A stretch of 34,512 bases of DNA from NCBI RefSeq assembly GCF_902506065.1, contig NZ_LR732912.1, positions 710,518-745,029 on the forward strand. Direction: 5' to 3'. Numbering within the stretch: position 1 is the first letter of the stretch; each line of letters starts with the position of its first letter. Of the stretch, positions 22,939 to 31,071 are shown piece by piece. This DNA is from Arthrobacter sp. 9V (GTDB taxonomy: Bacteria > Actinomycetota > Actinomycetes > Actinomycetales > Micrococcaceae). A program made the position numbers and the translations under genes. The notes under the pieces were generated by a model. The model worked only from the letters and a program-made list of their open reading frames with translations. It was not told where the DNA came from and did no database searches.

Positions 22939-25106
22939 AGGGCGGTGAACCGCAGCAGAATGGCGTGCTCCGGGTTCAGGACCGGCATGGGGAGGCCCAC
23001 TTCGCCCAGGAAGCGTCCAGTCACCTCAGCCCCGGATGCCAGCCATGGCGCCGGTTTTGCCTCCGTGAAGGTGTGCCCGTAGTCGGCGTCACCGGGCGCA
23101 GGGAAGATGGCCTCCACCCGGTACGAACGCACAGGATCCAGGCCGGGGATGGCCACCCGTCCGGTGAGTTCGCCAAAGCCTGTCCGGGTCTTCACCACGG
23201 CGAATAGTGCGGCCGTGGCACCGGGTACTTCATCCTCAGCAATCACGCCATGCACCATCAGCGACTCGTCCGGCAGGTCGGCCCGAACCATCCGGCCACT
23301 GTGGATAAGCCCTCGGTGTTCCTTGTAGAGGCCAATGAAGCGCTTGAGTTCTTCGCGTTCCGTGCCGGTGACGGAGCGGACATCCCACTCCATACCGAAG
23401 TGCCCGAACAGCGCTGTGATGGCACGGAAGGAGAGGTCGTGCGTGCGCCCGGTAGTGTGCGAGGTAGTGGGTCCGATGTGCCCGCCCACAAGTTCCGGCG
23501 GGACCACCATTCCGGTCCATCGCTGAATGGTTTGCCGTTCCAAAGCGTCGTTGCAGTCCGAGGCCCAGATGCGGTCGGTACGTTCCAGGATCCCGAGGTC
23601 CACTCGGGCGCCACCGGAAGAGCAGCTTTCGATTTCCACCCCGGGATGGGCTGCATGGAGCGCATCGAACAGCCGGTAAGCCGCCAGGGTCTGCTCATGA
23701 ACGGAGGCCCGGCCTGCGTGCCCGTGTTCCAGGAGATCGCGGTTCTGGTCCCACTTGAGGTAGCTGATGTTGTTCTCACTCAGCAGCGCGTCCATGCGGT
23801 GGTAAATGTACTGCCACGCGTCCGGGTTCACGAGGTCGATCACGTGCTGCTGCCGCCATCCGAGAGGCAGCCGGCCACCGTCCTTGTGGGAAATTGCTGA
23901 GGGCCCCACGATCCATTCGGGATGCGCCCTGGCGACGTCGGAGTCCAGGTTGACCATTTCCGGCTCCACCCACAGACCGAACTCCATACCGCGGCTGGTC
24001 ACGGCATCAATCAACGGCGTCAGGCCGTTCGGCCAGAGGGTTTCGTCAACGAACCAGTCACCCAAACCTGCGTGGTCGCCGCGCCGCCCGCGGAACCAGC
24101 CGTCGTCGAGCACGAAACGCTCAACCCCAAGGTCGGCAGCGGACTCGGCGAGCTCCATCAGGGTGTCCAGGTTGTGGTCGAAGTACACCGCTTCCCAGGT
24201 GTTGAGGACTACTGGGCGCGGCTTGCCCGAAAGCACGCCGACGTGATGCGGTCGCGAGCGGAACCAGGCGTAGAACGCCTCCGAAATCCCATCCAAACCG
24301 CGGTCCGAGTAGGCAGCAAACAGTGCAGGGGTTGTGTAGCTTTCACCGGGCTGAAGGATTACTTCGGCCGGTCCCAGCAGCTCGGAGCCACCCACCATGG
24401 TTCGCCCATCGGCAACACTGTCCGCAAATTGCTCGTGGTTGCCGCTCCAGGCCAAATGGGTGGCCCAGACCTTGCCGTGTCGGTTGCCGAATCCGGCAGT
24501 GCCGGCTGCAAGCAGCATTGAGGAGTCGTGTCCGGTGCGTCCGTGGCGGCCCGTGCGGACCCAGGTTCCCTGCTGGATGGCCCTGCGCTGTGGGTGCCGC
24601 TCACGGCACCAGCGTCCCGTCAGGTCCAAAAGTTCGACGGCGTCGGGCGCCACCGGGAGCATCGTCGCCAACTCATCCACCTGGAAAGGCGACGTGCCGT
24701 GATTCCTTGCCGTGTGGTGCAGTTCCAGAAGTCCGCCGGAATGCAAGGTGAGGTTGCTGCTTACTGTGATGCCGGCGTCGGGATCTGACTGGACAATCAC
24801 CGCTGAGCTGCCGTCCGTAGTCGCGCTCTCCACCCGCAGGCGTACTGAGAAATCGAAGCCAGGTACGCCGTCCGTGATGCGATGGCCGCGGAGCCCCGGC
24901 CGTCCCTGCCACGAGGACGACGCCTGGGGGAGGAGCCCCGCGGGAACGTTGGCATCAATGGACGACGGCGGAATGGGCTCGCTAAGGATGGCCAGATCAG
25001 GCAGGGTCTCTCCCAGGTCGGCTCCCCAGTGGGTTATCTCAGCCTCTCCACGGTGGGTGCTGATCACCAGGCTGGTACCTGCGGAACGGAGATGGAGCGG
25101 GTGCAT
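22935..25106 (-). CDS. Alpha-galactosidase, glycoside hydrolase family 36
   Basis: 723 aa from an ATG at 25106; GTG at 25118 and TTG at 25124 are in-frame alternatives, none with a strong Shine-Dalgarno. The N-terminal beta-sandwich runs to about residue 290, followed by the catalytic barrel. Motifs: FVLDDGWFRGRRGD (331-344), YLKWDQNRD with nucleophile D453, and SCSSGGARVDLGILERTDRI followed by WASDCNDALER with acid/base D517. It removes terminal alpha-galactose from melibiose, raffinose or related sugars. There is no signal peptide, so it acts on sugars imported by the adjacent ABC system. It is last in that operon, separated from the binding-protein gene by a GC-rich hairpin. Confidence 0.94.
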   Translation of the reverse strand: MHPLHLRSAGTSLVISTHRGEAEITHWGADLGETLPDLAILSEPIPPSSIDANVPAGLLPQASSSWQGRPGLRGHRITDGVPGFDFSVRLRVESATTDGSSAVIVQSDPDAGITVSSNLTLHSGGLLELHHTARNHGTSPFQVDELATMLPVAPDAVELLDLTGRWCRERHPQRRAIQQGTWVRTGRHGRTGHDSSMLLAAGTAGFGNRHGKVWATHLAWSGNHEQFADSVADGRTMVGGSELLGPAEVILQPGESYTTPALFAAYSDRGLDGISEAFYAWFRSRPHHVGVLSGKPRPVVLNTWEAVYFDHNLDTLMELAESAADLGVERFVLDDGWFRGRRGDHAGLGDWFVDETLWPNGLTPLIDAVTSRGMEFGLWVEPEMVNLDSDVARAHPEWIVGPSAISHKDGGRLPLGWRQQHVIDLVNPDAWQYIYHRMDALLSENNISYLKWDQNRDLLEHGHAGRASVHEQTLAAYRLFDALHAAHPGVEIESCSSGGARVDLGILERTDRIWASDCNDALERQTIQRWTGMVVPPELVGGHIGPTTSHTTGRTHDLSFRAITALFGHFGMEWDVRSVTGTEREELKRFIGLYKEHRGLIHSGRMVRADLPDESLMVHGVIAEDEVPGATAALFAVVKTRTGFGELTGRVAIPGLDPVRSYRVEAIFPAPGDADYGHTFTEAKPAPWLASGAEVTGRFLGEVGLPMPVLNPEHAILLRFTAL

Positions 25107-25146
25107 GTATGAAGTCACTTTCAATAGGGTCTTATGGGATGTTGTT

Positions 25147-25195
25147 GGGCCCGCTCTGCGCGCTTCGCGAAGGAAATAACGCGCAGAGCGGGCCC
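25147..25195 (-). promoter_or_regulatory. Intercistronic hairpin between the binding protein and GH36 genes
   Basis: GGGCCCGCTCTGCGCG (25147-25162) and its perfect complement (25180-25195) form a 16-bp stem with a 17-nt loop. No U-run follows on the complement, so it is more likely a 3' mRNA stabiliser for the upstream binding-protein message, as between malE and malF, than a full terminator. Confidence 0.6.
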
Positions 25196-25211
25196 CGCAA
25201 CGGGTGGGTTG

Positions 25212-26564
25212 TTACTTCGCGAAGAGTGCGTTGACCTGTTCGTTCGCGGCCGTCAGCGAGCTGGCCGGGGACTTTCCGGCGATCACCGCGTCCATTGCGG
25301 GCTTCATGATTCCCGAAACTTTGGAGGCATTGTCCGTGATGGGGAGCATGAAGGTGGTCTTGTCCTTCACGTGCTGCGTGAAGGCGCTGACGTCCACGTT
25401 CTTGGCCTTGAAGGCTTCTGCGGCCTTCTCGGAGGAGGTGGTGATGGCCGGGAACACCACGGCCTTGGAGGCGACGACGTCCTGGCAGGCGGTGGAGCCC
25501 AGGTACTCGACCCACTTGATGGAGGCGTCCTTCTTCTTTGTACCGGCCCAAACGGAATCGGCCAGGCCATTGAACATGGAGGCACGCTTGCCTTCGGGGC
25601 CCTGAGGTGTGGGGGCGATGCCGAGGTCGATGCCCTTGTAGCCGGTGTACTGGCCGATCATCCAGGAACCATTGCTGTTGATGGCGGCCTTGCCTGCACC
25701 GAAGCTGTCGGCGGCGTTGGCACCAACGGTGGTTTCAAGCTTGGGCATGTAGCCCTTCTCGGCGAGCGAGGCCCACCAGTCGATGGTGTCCTGGAGCCTC
25801 TTATCGTCGTAGTTGAAGTGGGTGCCCCAAGGGTTCTTATCCGTGGTGGTCCAACCAGTGGTGGCGGACAGGTAGCTCCACTGCGTCTGGCCGGCGTTCT
25901 CGGCGTCGGAGCCCGGCAGGCCCAAACCGTATACGGCAACATTGTTCTTGTCGAAGCCTGCTTCGTCGCCGCGCTTGCCGTTCTTGTCCACGGTGAGACG
26001 CGCGATTGCTTTCTCATACGTTCCGCCGTCCTGCGGGTTCCAGGTCAGGGAGCCCATCTGTTCAGGGGTGATGCCGGCGTCGGTAGCCATCTTCTGGTTG
26101 TAGAACAGGGCGATGGTGTCCCAGTCTTTGGGCAGGCCGTAGCGCTTGCCATCCTGGCCCACCCAGAGGTCCGCGAGGCCTTCGTTGTACTGGGAAAGCT
26201 CCACCTTGTCCTTGGCGATGCCGTCGTCAAGGGCCACCAGCTGCTTGGTCTTGAGGAATTCCGGGTACTTGGACAGGTGGTCCGTAAACACGTCCGGTGC
26301 CGTGCCGGAGGCCATGCCGTTGGTGATCTTGGACCAGTAGTCGTCCCAGCCGGTCTGGGTGATTTTGACGGTGATGTCCGGGTTGGCCTTGGTGAAGTCA
26401 GTGGCGCACTGCTGGTAGGCAGGGAGCTGATTGGCGTCCCAGAGCCAATAACTGATCTCACCCTTGGCAGCGTCTCCTCCGGAACTTCCGCCGGCGCAGG
26501 CGGACAGTGCGAGGACGGCGGCTGCTGCGACGGCGACGGCGCCGAGTGGCTTCTTTTTCATCAT
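25212..26564 (-). CDS. CUT1 ABC transporter sugar-binding lipoprotein
   Basis: A 450-aa extracellular binding protein. The N-terminus has MMKKK, a hydrophobic stretch and a LSAC lipobox with lipidated C23, then GGSSGGD. The rest fits the family 1 sugar-binding fold: YWLWDANQLPAYQQC, ASGTAPDVFTDHLSKYPEF, YGLPKDWDTIALFYNQKMA, AAINSNGSWMIGQY. It captures the sugar, presumably an alpha-galactoside given the adjacent GH36, and delivers it to the two permeases. The ATG has AAAGGA 6 nt upstream. The gene lies third in the operon after both permeases. No ATPase gene is present; such systems often share a MsmK-type ATPase encoded elsewhere. Confidence 0.93.
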   Translation of the reverse strand: MMKKKPLGAVAVAAAAVLALSACAGGSSGGDAAKGEISYWLWDANQLPAYQQCATDFTKANPDITVKITQTGWDDYWSKITNGMASGTAPDVFTDHLSKYPEFLKTKQLVALDDGIAKDKVELSQYNEGLADLWVGQDGKRYGLPKDWDTIALFYNQKMATDAGITPEQMGSLTWNPQDGGTYEKAIARLTVDKNGKRGDEAGFDKNNVAVYGLGLPGSDAENAGQTQWSYLSATTGWTTTDKNPWGTHFNYDDKRLQDTIDWWASLAEKGYMPKLETTVGANAADSFGAGKAAINSNGSWMIGQYTGYKGIDLGIAPTPQGPEGKRASMFNGLADSVWAGTKKKDASIKWVEYLGSTACQDVVASKAVVFPAITTSSEKAAEAFKAKNVDVSAFTQHVKDKTTFMLPITDNASKVSGIMKPAMDAVIAGKSPASSLTAANEQVNALFAK

Positions 26565-26635
26565 GATTGGTCCTTTCAGGACAGGGGGGTGCGAACCGAC
26601 ACCTGCCGGTTCTTCGGGAGGGAGGTGGAATGCAG

Positions 26636-27562
26636 CTATTTGGTGCCGTTGAAGCCGATGGAGTTGACGATTCGTTTACCGAAGATGGCGAACAGGATCA
26701 GCACAGGTGTGGCGGACACGAGCGTTGCGGCCATGAGCCCGGACCAGTCCGGCGCGCCCTGCGGGGACTGGGATTTGAAGACTCCCAGTCCCACGGTGAG
26801 CACCCGGGATTCCTCGGAGGTGCCTACCAGTAGTGGCCAGAAGTACTCATTCCACTGACCCATGAAGGTCAGCAGCGCCAAGGTGGCAATCGGGGCAGCG
26901 GCGTTGGGCATGATGATTTGGAAGAAGATCCGCCAGTGCTTGGCGCCGTCGAGCATTGCAGCTTCTTCTACTTCCCTGGACATGTTCAGGAAGAACTGGC
27001 GCATGAAGAAGATCGCGAACGGGGTCATGAACAAGTAAGGCAGTACGAGTCCGAGCATGGAATTGAGCAGGCCCAGGTTCTTGATGAGCAGGAAGTTGGG
27101 CAGGGCGGTGAAAATCGGCGGGACGAGCATGGTGGCAAGGAACAGCGAGAAGACTGCGTCCCGTCCTTTCCACCGGAGCCGGGAGAAGGCATAGGCGGCC
27201 ATTGAGCTGAAGAACACGGCGCATGCTGTGGTGATGCCGGAGAAGAGCAGCGAGTTCCACAGGTACTGCCAGAAATTGATCGAAGCGCCGGAGCCGCCTT
27301 CTGCGATGGCTTCGGAGGCGCTCTGGAGGCCGAAGACACGCTTGAACGCGCCCAAGTTGAAGTCGGCCGGCAGTAGGTTGGCCGAGTTCGCGGCGAGTGA
27401 ACCGTTGGTGGAAAGGGCTGTGCGCAGCACCCAGTAGAAAGGCAGGATGCTCACGGCGACAGCCAGGGCGAGGAGGGTCAGGGCGATGGCGCGGCGCCAG
27501 TTGAAGGGGCGGCTGAGCGGGCGACGGCTGCCGCCGTTCTTGGGTGAGGCAAGAGTGGTCAT
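26636..27562 (-). CDS. CUT1 sugar ABC permease, MalG/MsmG type
   Basis: A 308-aa membrane protein with six predicted helices. The EAA loop is EVEEAAMLDGAKHWRIFFQI, the contact for the ATPase. The ending NSIGFNGTK resembles the MalG-type C-terminus that inserts toward the binding site. The ATG at 27562 follows AAGGA. It is 9 nt behind the first permease gene and 71 nt ahead of the binding-protein gene. With them it imports the sugar across the membrane. Confidence 0.93.
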   Translation of the reverse strand: MTTLASPKNGGSRRPLSRPFNWRRAIALTLLALAVAVSILPFYWVLRTALSTNGSLAANSANLLPADFNLGAFKRVFGLQSASEAIAEGGSGASINFWQYLWNSLLFSGITTACAVFFSSMAAYAFSRLRWKGRDAVFSLFLATMLVPPIFTALPNFLLIKNLGLLNSMLGLVLPYLFMTPFAIFFMRQFFLNMSREVEEAAMLDGAKHWRIFFQIIMPNAAAPIATLALLTFMGQWNEYFWPLLVGTSEESRVLTVGLGVFKSQSPQGAPDWSGLMAATLVSATPVLILFAIFGKRIVNSIGFNGTK

Positions 27563-27571
27563 GGCGAGTCC

Positions 27572-28534
27572 TTAGTCCAGGTCCGACTGGTTGCCGCGGA
27601 GGAACTTCATCTGGATGAAAGCGACGATGGCGAGAATGAGGAAGAGGATGACAGCCAGGGCGGATCCGTAGCCGAAGTCCTGTTCATTGAAGGCGCGTTG
27701 ATAGATGTAGAACTGCAGGACGCGGGTGGCGTTGACGGGTCCGCCGGCTGTGGTGACGGCAACGGTGTCAAAGACCTGGAAGGAACCGATCACAGTTACT
27801 ACGAGGACCAGTACCAGGACTGGGCGGAGCAGCGGCAGGGTGATCCGCCAGAAAGTGCTCACGGCCTTGGAACCGTCGATGCTGGCGGCCTCATAGACAC
27901 TGTTCGGTATGGCCTGGAGCCCTGCGAAGATCAGGAGCGCTGTGTACCCCATGTGCCGCCACGTGTTGATGAGTGCCTGGGTGGGGATGGCCCATTGCTC
28001 GCTGCCGAAGAAGGCCACCCGGGGAAGACCGGTCCATTCGATGATCTGGTTGATGATGCCGATCTGGTAGTCAAGCATCCAGAACCACAGCAGGGCGGCG
28101 ATGACGTTTGCCATCAGGTAGGGCATCAGGAGTGCACCACGGACGAGGGTGGACTTTGCTACACGGTGCATCAGGATGGCAAGGCCCAGGGCCAACGCGG
28201 TCTGGAGAACAATGTTGATCACCACGTATTCCGAGGTGACACCCAAGGCGTTCCAGAACAGCGGATCCTTGGCTATGCGTTCGTAGTTCCGCGTGCCAAT
28301 CCATTCCGGGTCGCCCAGGATGCTGTATTCGGTGAAGCTGAGGTAGATGCCCCGGATAGTGGGGACGAGGTAGAAGAGGATCAGTCCGAGCATCGCTGGG
28401 GCGATGAAGAAGAGTGCAACCTTGAGGTCTCCGATGCCACGGAACCCGTCGGCTGGTCTTCCCCGTCTCCGTGACTTCCGTGGCGCCCTGGCGGAGGAGA
28501 GCCCAGGATCTGGCTGCTTGGTAAGCGTGGTCAT
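27572..28534 (-). CDS. CUT1 sugar ABC permease, MalF/MsmF type
   Basis: 320 aa from the ATG at 28534, which has AAAGGG 6 nt upstream; the frame extends to 28642 but that would overlap the promoter and operators. A basic, Arg/Lys-rich tail precedes six predicted helices. The EAA loop is SVYEAASIDGSKAVSTFWRI followed by TLPLLRPV. First gene of the operon permease-permease-binding protein-alpha-galactosidase. It forms the channel with the second permease. Confidence 0.92.
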   Translation of the reverse strand: MTTLTKQPDPGLSSARAPRKSRRRGRPADGFRGIGDLKVALFFIAPAMLGLILFYLVPTIRGIYLSFTEYSILGDPEWIGTRNYERIAKDPLFWNALGVTSEYVVINIVLQTALALGLAILMHRVAKSTLVRGALLMPYLMANVIAALLWFWMLDYQIGIINQIIEWTGLPRVAFFGSEQWAIPTQALINTWRHMGYTALLIFAGLQAIPNSVYEAASIDGSKAVSTFWRITLPLLRPVLVLVLVVTVIGSFQVFDTVAVTTAGGPVNATRVLQFYIYQRAFNEQDFGYGSALAVILFLILAIVAFIQMKFLRGNQSDLD

Positions 28535-28552
28535 CGTCGACCCTTTCGTGAC

Positions 28553-28568
28553 TGTGATGTGCCTAACA
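28553..28568. promoter_or_regulatory. Crp-like site in the galactoside operon leader
   Basis: TGTGATGTGCCTAACA matches TGTGA-N6-TCACA at 9 of 10 fixed positions. It is 19-34 nt upstream of the permease ATG and downstream of the predicted promoter, a place more fitting to repression than activation. The Crp-family gene at 22150 is a candidate partner. Confidence 0.4.
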
Positions 28569-28578
28569 ACTGGATGGA

Positions 28579-28608
28579 AATCTACACGAGTAGATTCGAG
28601 CATAGCAA
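28579..28608 (-). promoter_or_regulatory. Galactoside operon promoter with overlapping LacI-type operator
   Basis: On the complement TTGCTA (28603-28608), 18-nt spacer and TAGATT (28579-28584). AATCTACACGAGTAGATT (28579-28596) is a dyad with 7-nt perfect arms and a central CG, typical of LacI-family operators, and covers the -10. Binding would block transcription of the ABC-GH36 operon. Confidence 0.6.
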
Positions 28609-28656
28609 GAGCTGGACTAAACTTTTGGTGAAAAATGTTCAATTATGTTCTTTCTG

Positions 28657-28686
28657 TTGACTCGAGTAGATCCTGGTGCCAGACTC
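28657..28686 (+). promoter_or_regulatory. Oxidoreductase promoter with a second LacI-type half-operator
   Basis: TTGACT (28657-28662) could be a -35 box with a weak -10 near 28680-28686. Overlapping it, ACTCGAGTAGATC (28660-28672) repeats the CGAGTAGAT half of the operator at 28579-28596 around a central CG; the left arm is degenerate. This suggests that one LacI-type repressor controls both divergent units, perhaps by looping. Confidence 0.45.
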
Positions 28687-28747
28687 GACAACACATCAAA
28701 TATGGACACCAACGGAGATTGCTTCGGCAGCCCAGGGAAGGTAAACA

Positions 28748-29947
28748 ATGACGTTTTCGATCGGAGTAGTGGGTGCCGGACAGTTCGGCAGCCAGTTCGC
28801 CCACTTGTTCAAGCTCCACCCGGGCGTCAGCGCGGTTTATGCCATAGATGAACTCCCTGAGCGGGCCGTTGCGGCGAAGGAGCGCTGGGGACTGGATGGC
28901 GTGATGGGCAGCTTTGAGGAGTTGTTGGAGTCCGACGTCCATGCCGTGGCCATCTTCACGCAGCGCTGGACTCACGGGCCGCTGGTTGAGCGGGCTCTGC
29001 GTGCCGGCAAGCACGTCTACTCAGCTGTACCCATGGCCATCTCCGAAGAGGAGATCGAACGGATCATCCAGGCAGTGCGTGAGACCAAGCTGGTCTACGC
29101 AATGGGCGAGACCAGCTACTACAACCCCGCCACGGTCTTCGCCCGGCAGCAGCATGCAGCCGGCAAGTTTGGTCGGATCTTCTACACCGAGGGCGACTAC
29201 GTCCACGACATGGACCTGGGGTTCTACGAGGCCTACCAGTACAGCGGGGGAGAGCGGTGGAAGGAAACGGCCAGCTACCCGCCCATGCTCTACCCCACGC
29301 ACGCAATCGGTGGCGTGCTCGGTGCCGTCCCCGGGCATGCGGTCAGCGTGAGCTGCATCGGTGTGAAAGATCAGCGTGGTGATGGGGTCTTTGATAGGGA
29401 CGTGAGCATGTTCGCCAACGACTTCTCCAACGCCACGGCGTTGTTTGAAATGAACGACGGCGGTGCGATGCGCACCAATGAGATGCGCCGGGTGGGGTAC
29501 CCCTCCCATATTCGAGAGTCCCGATTCCGTTTCTTCGGCACCGAAGCCAGCTTTGAGCAACTTGCCACCACTACCGTGTGGCAGGACAAATCCACTGTGG
29601 AAGATGTATCCGAGCAAGTGGAAACCAAACCCACCATGTCCCTGGACGATCCTTCCTTGGCAGACGTGGCGCCGGAGTTGCGGGATGCCTTCATTTCCGG
29701 GTTGGCTCCGGTGCACGATCAGTCCAGGCTTCCCCAAGAGTTCCTGGGCGCACCCAACGGGCATGAAGGAAGCCATCAATTCCTGGTGGACGACTTCGTG
29801 ACGGCCGTGAACAACCGCACCCTTCCTCCCGTCAATGCCTGGGTTGCTGCCCGCTTCACGTTGCCCGGGATCATCGCCCATGAGTCCGCGCTCCGCGGCG
29901 GGGAGCGACTCCCCATCCGCGACTTCGGTGATGCTCCCGTGGAGTAG
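28748..29947 (+). CDS. Gfo/Idh/MocA-family oxidoreductase
   Basis: A 399-aa NAD(P)-dependent dehydrogenase-like protein. The N-terminal Rossmann fold shows GVVGAGQFGSQ (6-16). The catalytic-domain region contains GKHVYSAVPMAIS (the EKP motif reads AVP, so its lysine is absent) and YPPMLYPTHAIGG with a histidine in the usual catalytic position. The family oxidises sugars, inositols or glycosides. Together with the GH36 operon it may act on a keto-glycoside or an unusual alpha-galactoside, but this is inference. The ATG follows GGGAAGG. The lacI gene starts 14 nt after its stop. Confidence 0.85.
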   Translation: MTFSIGVVGAGQFGSQFAHLFKLHPGVSAVYAIDELPERAVAAKERWGLDGVMGSFEELLESDVHAVAIFTQRWTHGPLVERALRAGKHVYSAVPMAISEEEIERIIQAVRETKLVYAMGETSYYNPATVFARQQHAAGKFGRIFYTEGDYVHDMDLGFYEAYQYSGGERWKETASYPPMLYPTHAIGGVLGAVPGHAVSVSCIGVKDQRGDGVFDRDVSMFANDFSNATALFEMNDGGAMRTNEMRRVGYPSHIRESRFRFFGTEASFEQLATTTVWQDKSTVEDVSEQVETKPTMSLDDPSLADVAPELRDAFISGLAPVHDQSRLPQEFLGAPNGHEGSHQFLVDDFVTAVNNRTLPPVNAWVAARFTLPGIIAHESALRGGERLPIRDFGDAPVE

Positions 29948-29948
29948 C

Positions 29949-29954
29949 TAGCAT
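29949..29954 (+). promoter_or_regulatory. -10 box for a leaderless lacI transcript
   Basis: TAGCAT is followed by 7 nt and the ATG at 29962. It overlaps the end of the oxidoreductase gene. The lacI gene may also be read from the upstream promoter. Confidence 0.4.
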
Positions 29955-29961
29955 TTACCCC

Positions 29962-30981
29962 ATGACAACTTCGGCGGTACAAACCTCGCGCAGCCCGGTA
30001 ACACGCAAAGACGTGGCCCGGTACGCCGGGGTGAGTACCGCCGTCGTGAGTTATGTGGTGAACGGTGGGCCCAAGAACGTGGCCCCGGCCACCGAAGCCA
30101 AGGTCCGCGATGCCATCCGTGTCCTCGGATACCGGCCCAATGCTGCCGCCCGTGCCCTGAAATTGGGGTCCAGCGAGACCATTGGCGTGGTGGTTCCGGA
30201 TAACACCAACCCGTTCTTCACCCAGCTGGCCCATGCCGTGGAGGACGCCGCCGCGGAGCTCGGCTTCGGCATGGTGCTTACCAACTCGGACGGCAGCCTG
30301 ACGCGCGAACGCAAGAACATCCGTACCCTGGCTGCCCGGCAAGTGGACGGGGTGTTCCTGGCCAGCTGCGTGTTCGATCCCGACGTCACGGAACTGGAAG
30401 CCTCCGAAATCCCGTCCGTCTTGTTGAATAACGCAGGCTCACCGCCGGGACTCAACAGCGTAGGGGTTGATCTGGCAGCAGGCGCGCGTGCAGCCGTGGA
30501 ACATCTGATTGGCCACGGGCACACCAACATCGGTTTGGCAATCGGCACCAATACCGGCAATCAGTTGGACGGGCGCGAGGTGGGCTGGCTGGCTACTTTG
30601 CGTGACGCCGGACTGCCGGACGGGCCCATGCTGCACGGTCCCTTCAGCCGTCCGGGCGGGTACGAGGTAGGCAAGCGCTTCCTCTCCATGGCCAACCGAC
30701 CCACGGCCATCTTTGCCAGCAACGACATGCAGGCAATCGGTATCCTGCGGGCACTTCATGAGGCAGGAGTCAGAGTCCCGGAGGACCTGGCTTTGGTGTC
30801 CTTCGACGGCTCCTTGGACTCCGAATACAGCTGGCCCGCGCTGACCACAGTTGCGCAGCCGGTCAAAGCAATGGCCGAAGCCGCCGTGCAGGCGTTGGTA
30901 GGCAAAGGCCGCGGTGACGAGCTGCAACACCAGATCCTCCCTACCGAGCTGATCATCCGGCAGTCCTGCGGCTGCAAATAG
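29962..30981 (+). CDS. LacI-family transcriptional repressor
   Basis: A 339-aa regulator. The N-terminal HTH is TRKDVARYAGVSTAVVSYVV (14-33), with the hinge region RPNAAARALKLGSS (about 58-71). The periplasmic-binding-like domain follows: IGVVVPDNTNPFF, DGVFLAS, FASNDMQAIGILRALHEAGV and the C-terminal RQSCGCK. It probably senses a galactoside and represses the divergent ABC-GH36 operon and its own unit through the CGAGTAGAT operators at 28579-28596 and 28663-28671. A leaderless start or readthrough from the oxidoreductase gene is likely. A very long hairpin lies just after the stop. Confidence 0.92.
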   Translation: MTTSAVQTSRSPVTRKDVARYAGVSTAVVSYVVNGGPKNVAPATEAKVRDAIRVLGYRPNAAARALKLGSSETIGVVVPDNTNPFFTQLAHAVEDAAAELGFGMVLTNSDGSLTRERKNIRTLAARQVDGVFLASCVFDPDVTELEASEIPSVLLNNAGSPPGLNSVGVDLAAGARAAVEHLIGHGHTNIGLAIGTNTGNQLDGREVGWLATLRDAGLPDGPMLHGPFSRPGGYEVGKRFLSMANRPTAIFASNDMQAIGILRALHEAGVRVPEDLALVSFDGSLDSEYSWPALTTVAQPVKAMAEAAVQALVGKGRGDELQHQILPTELIIRQSCGCK

Positions 30982-31047
30982 CCCGCCGAGTTGGCAGTTC
31001 ACACCCATGTTTTTGGAAAACATGGGTGTGAACTGCCAACTCGCGGG
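30982..31047. repeat. 26-bp perfect stem hairpin after lacI
   Basis: GAGTTGGCAGTTCACACCCA continuing to TGTTTT (30988-31013) is mirrored without mismatch at 31017-31042 around a TGG loop. CCCGC/GCGGG (30982-30986, 31043-31047) extends it past a bulged C. It lies between convergent genes and may terminate both, but a 26-bp perfect stem exceeds normal terminators. Confidence 0.85.
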
Positions 31048-31071
31048 AGGGTACGACGGCGGCTGGCCGGG

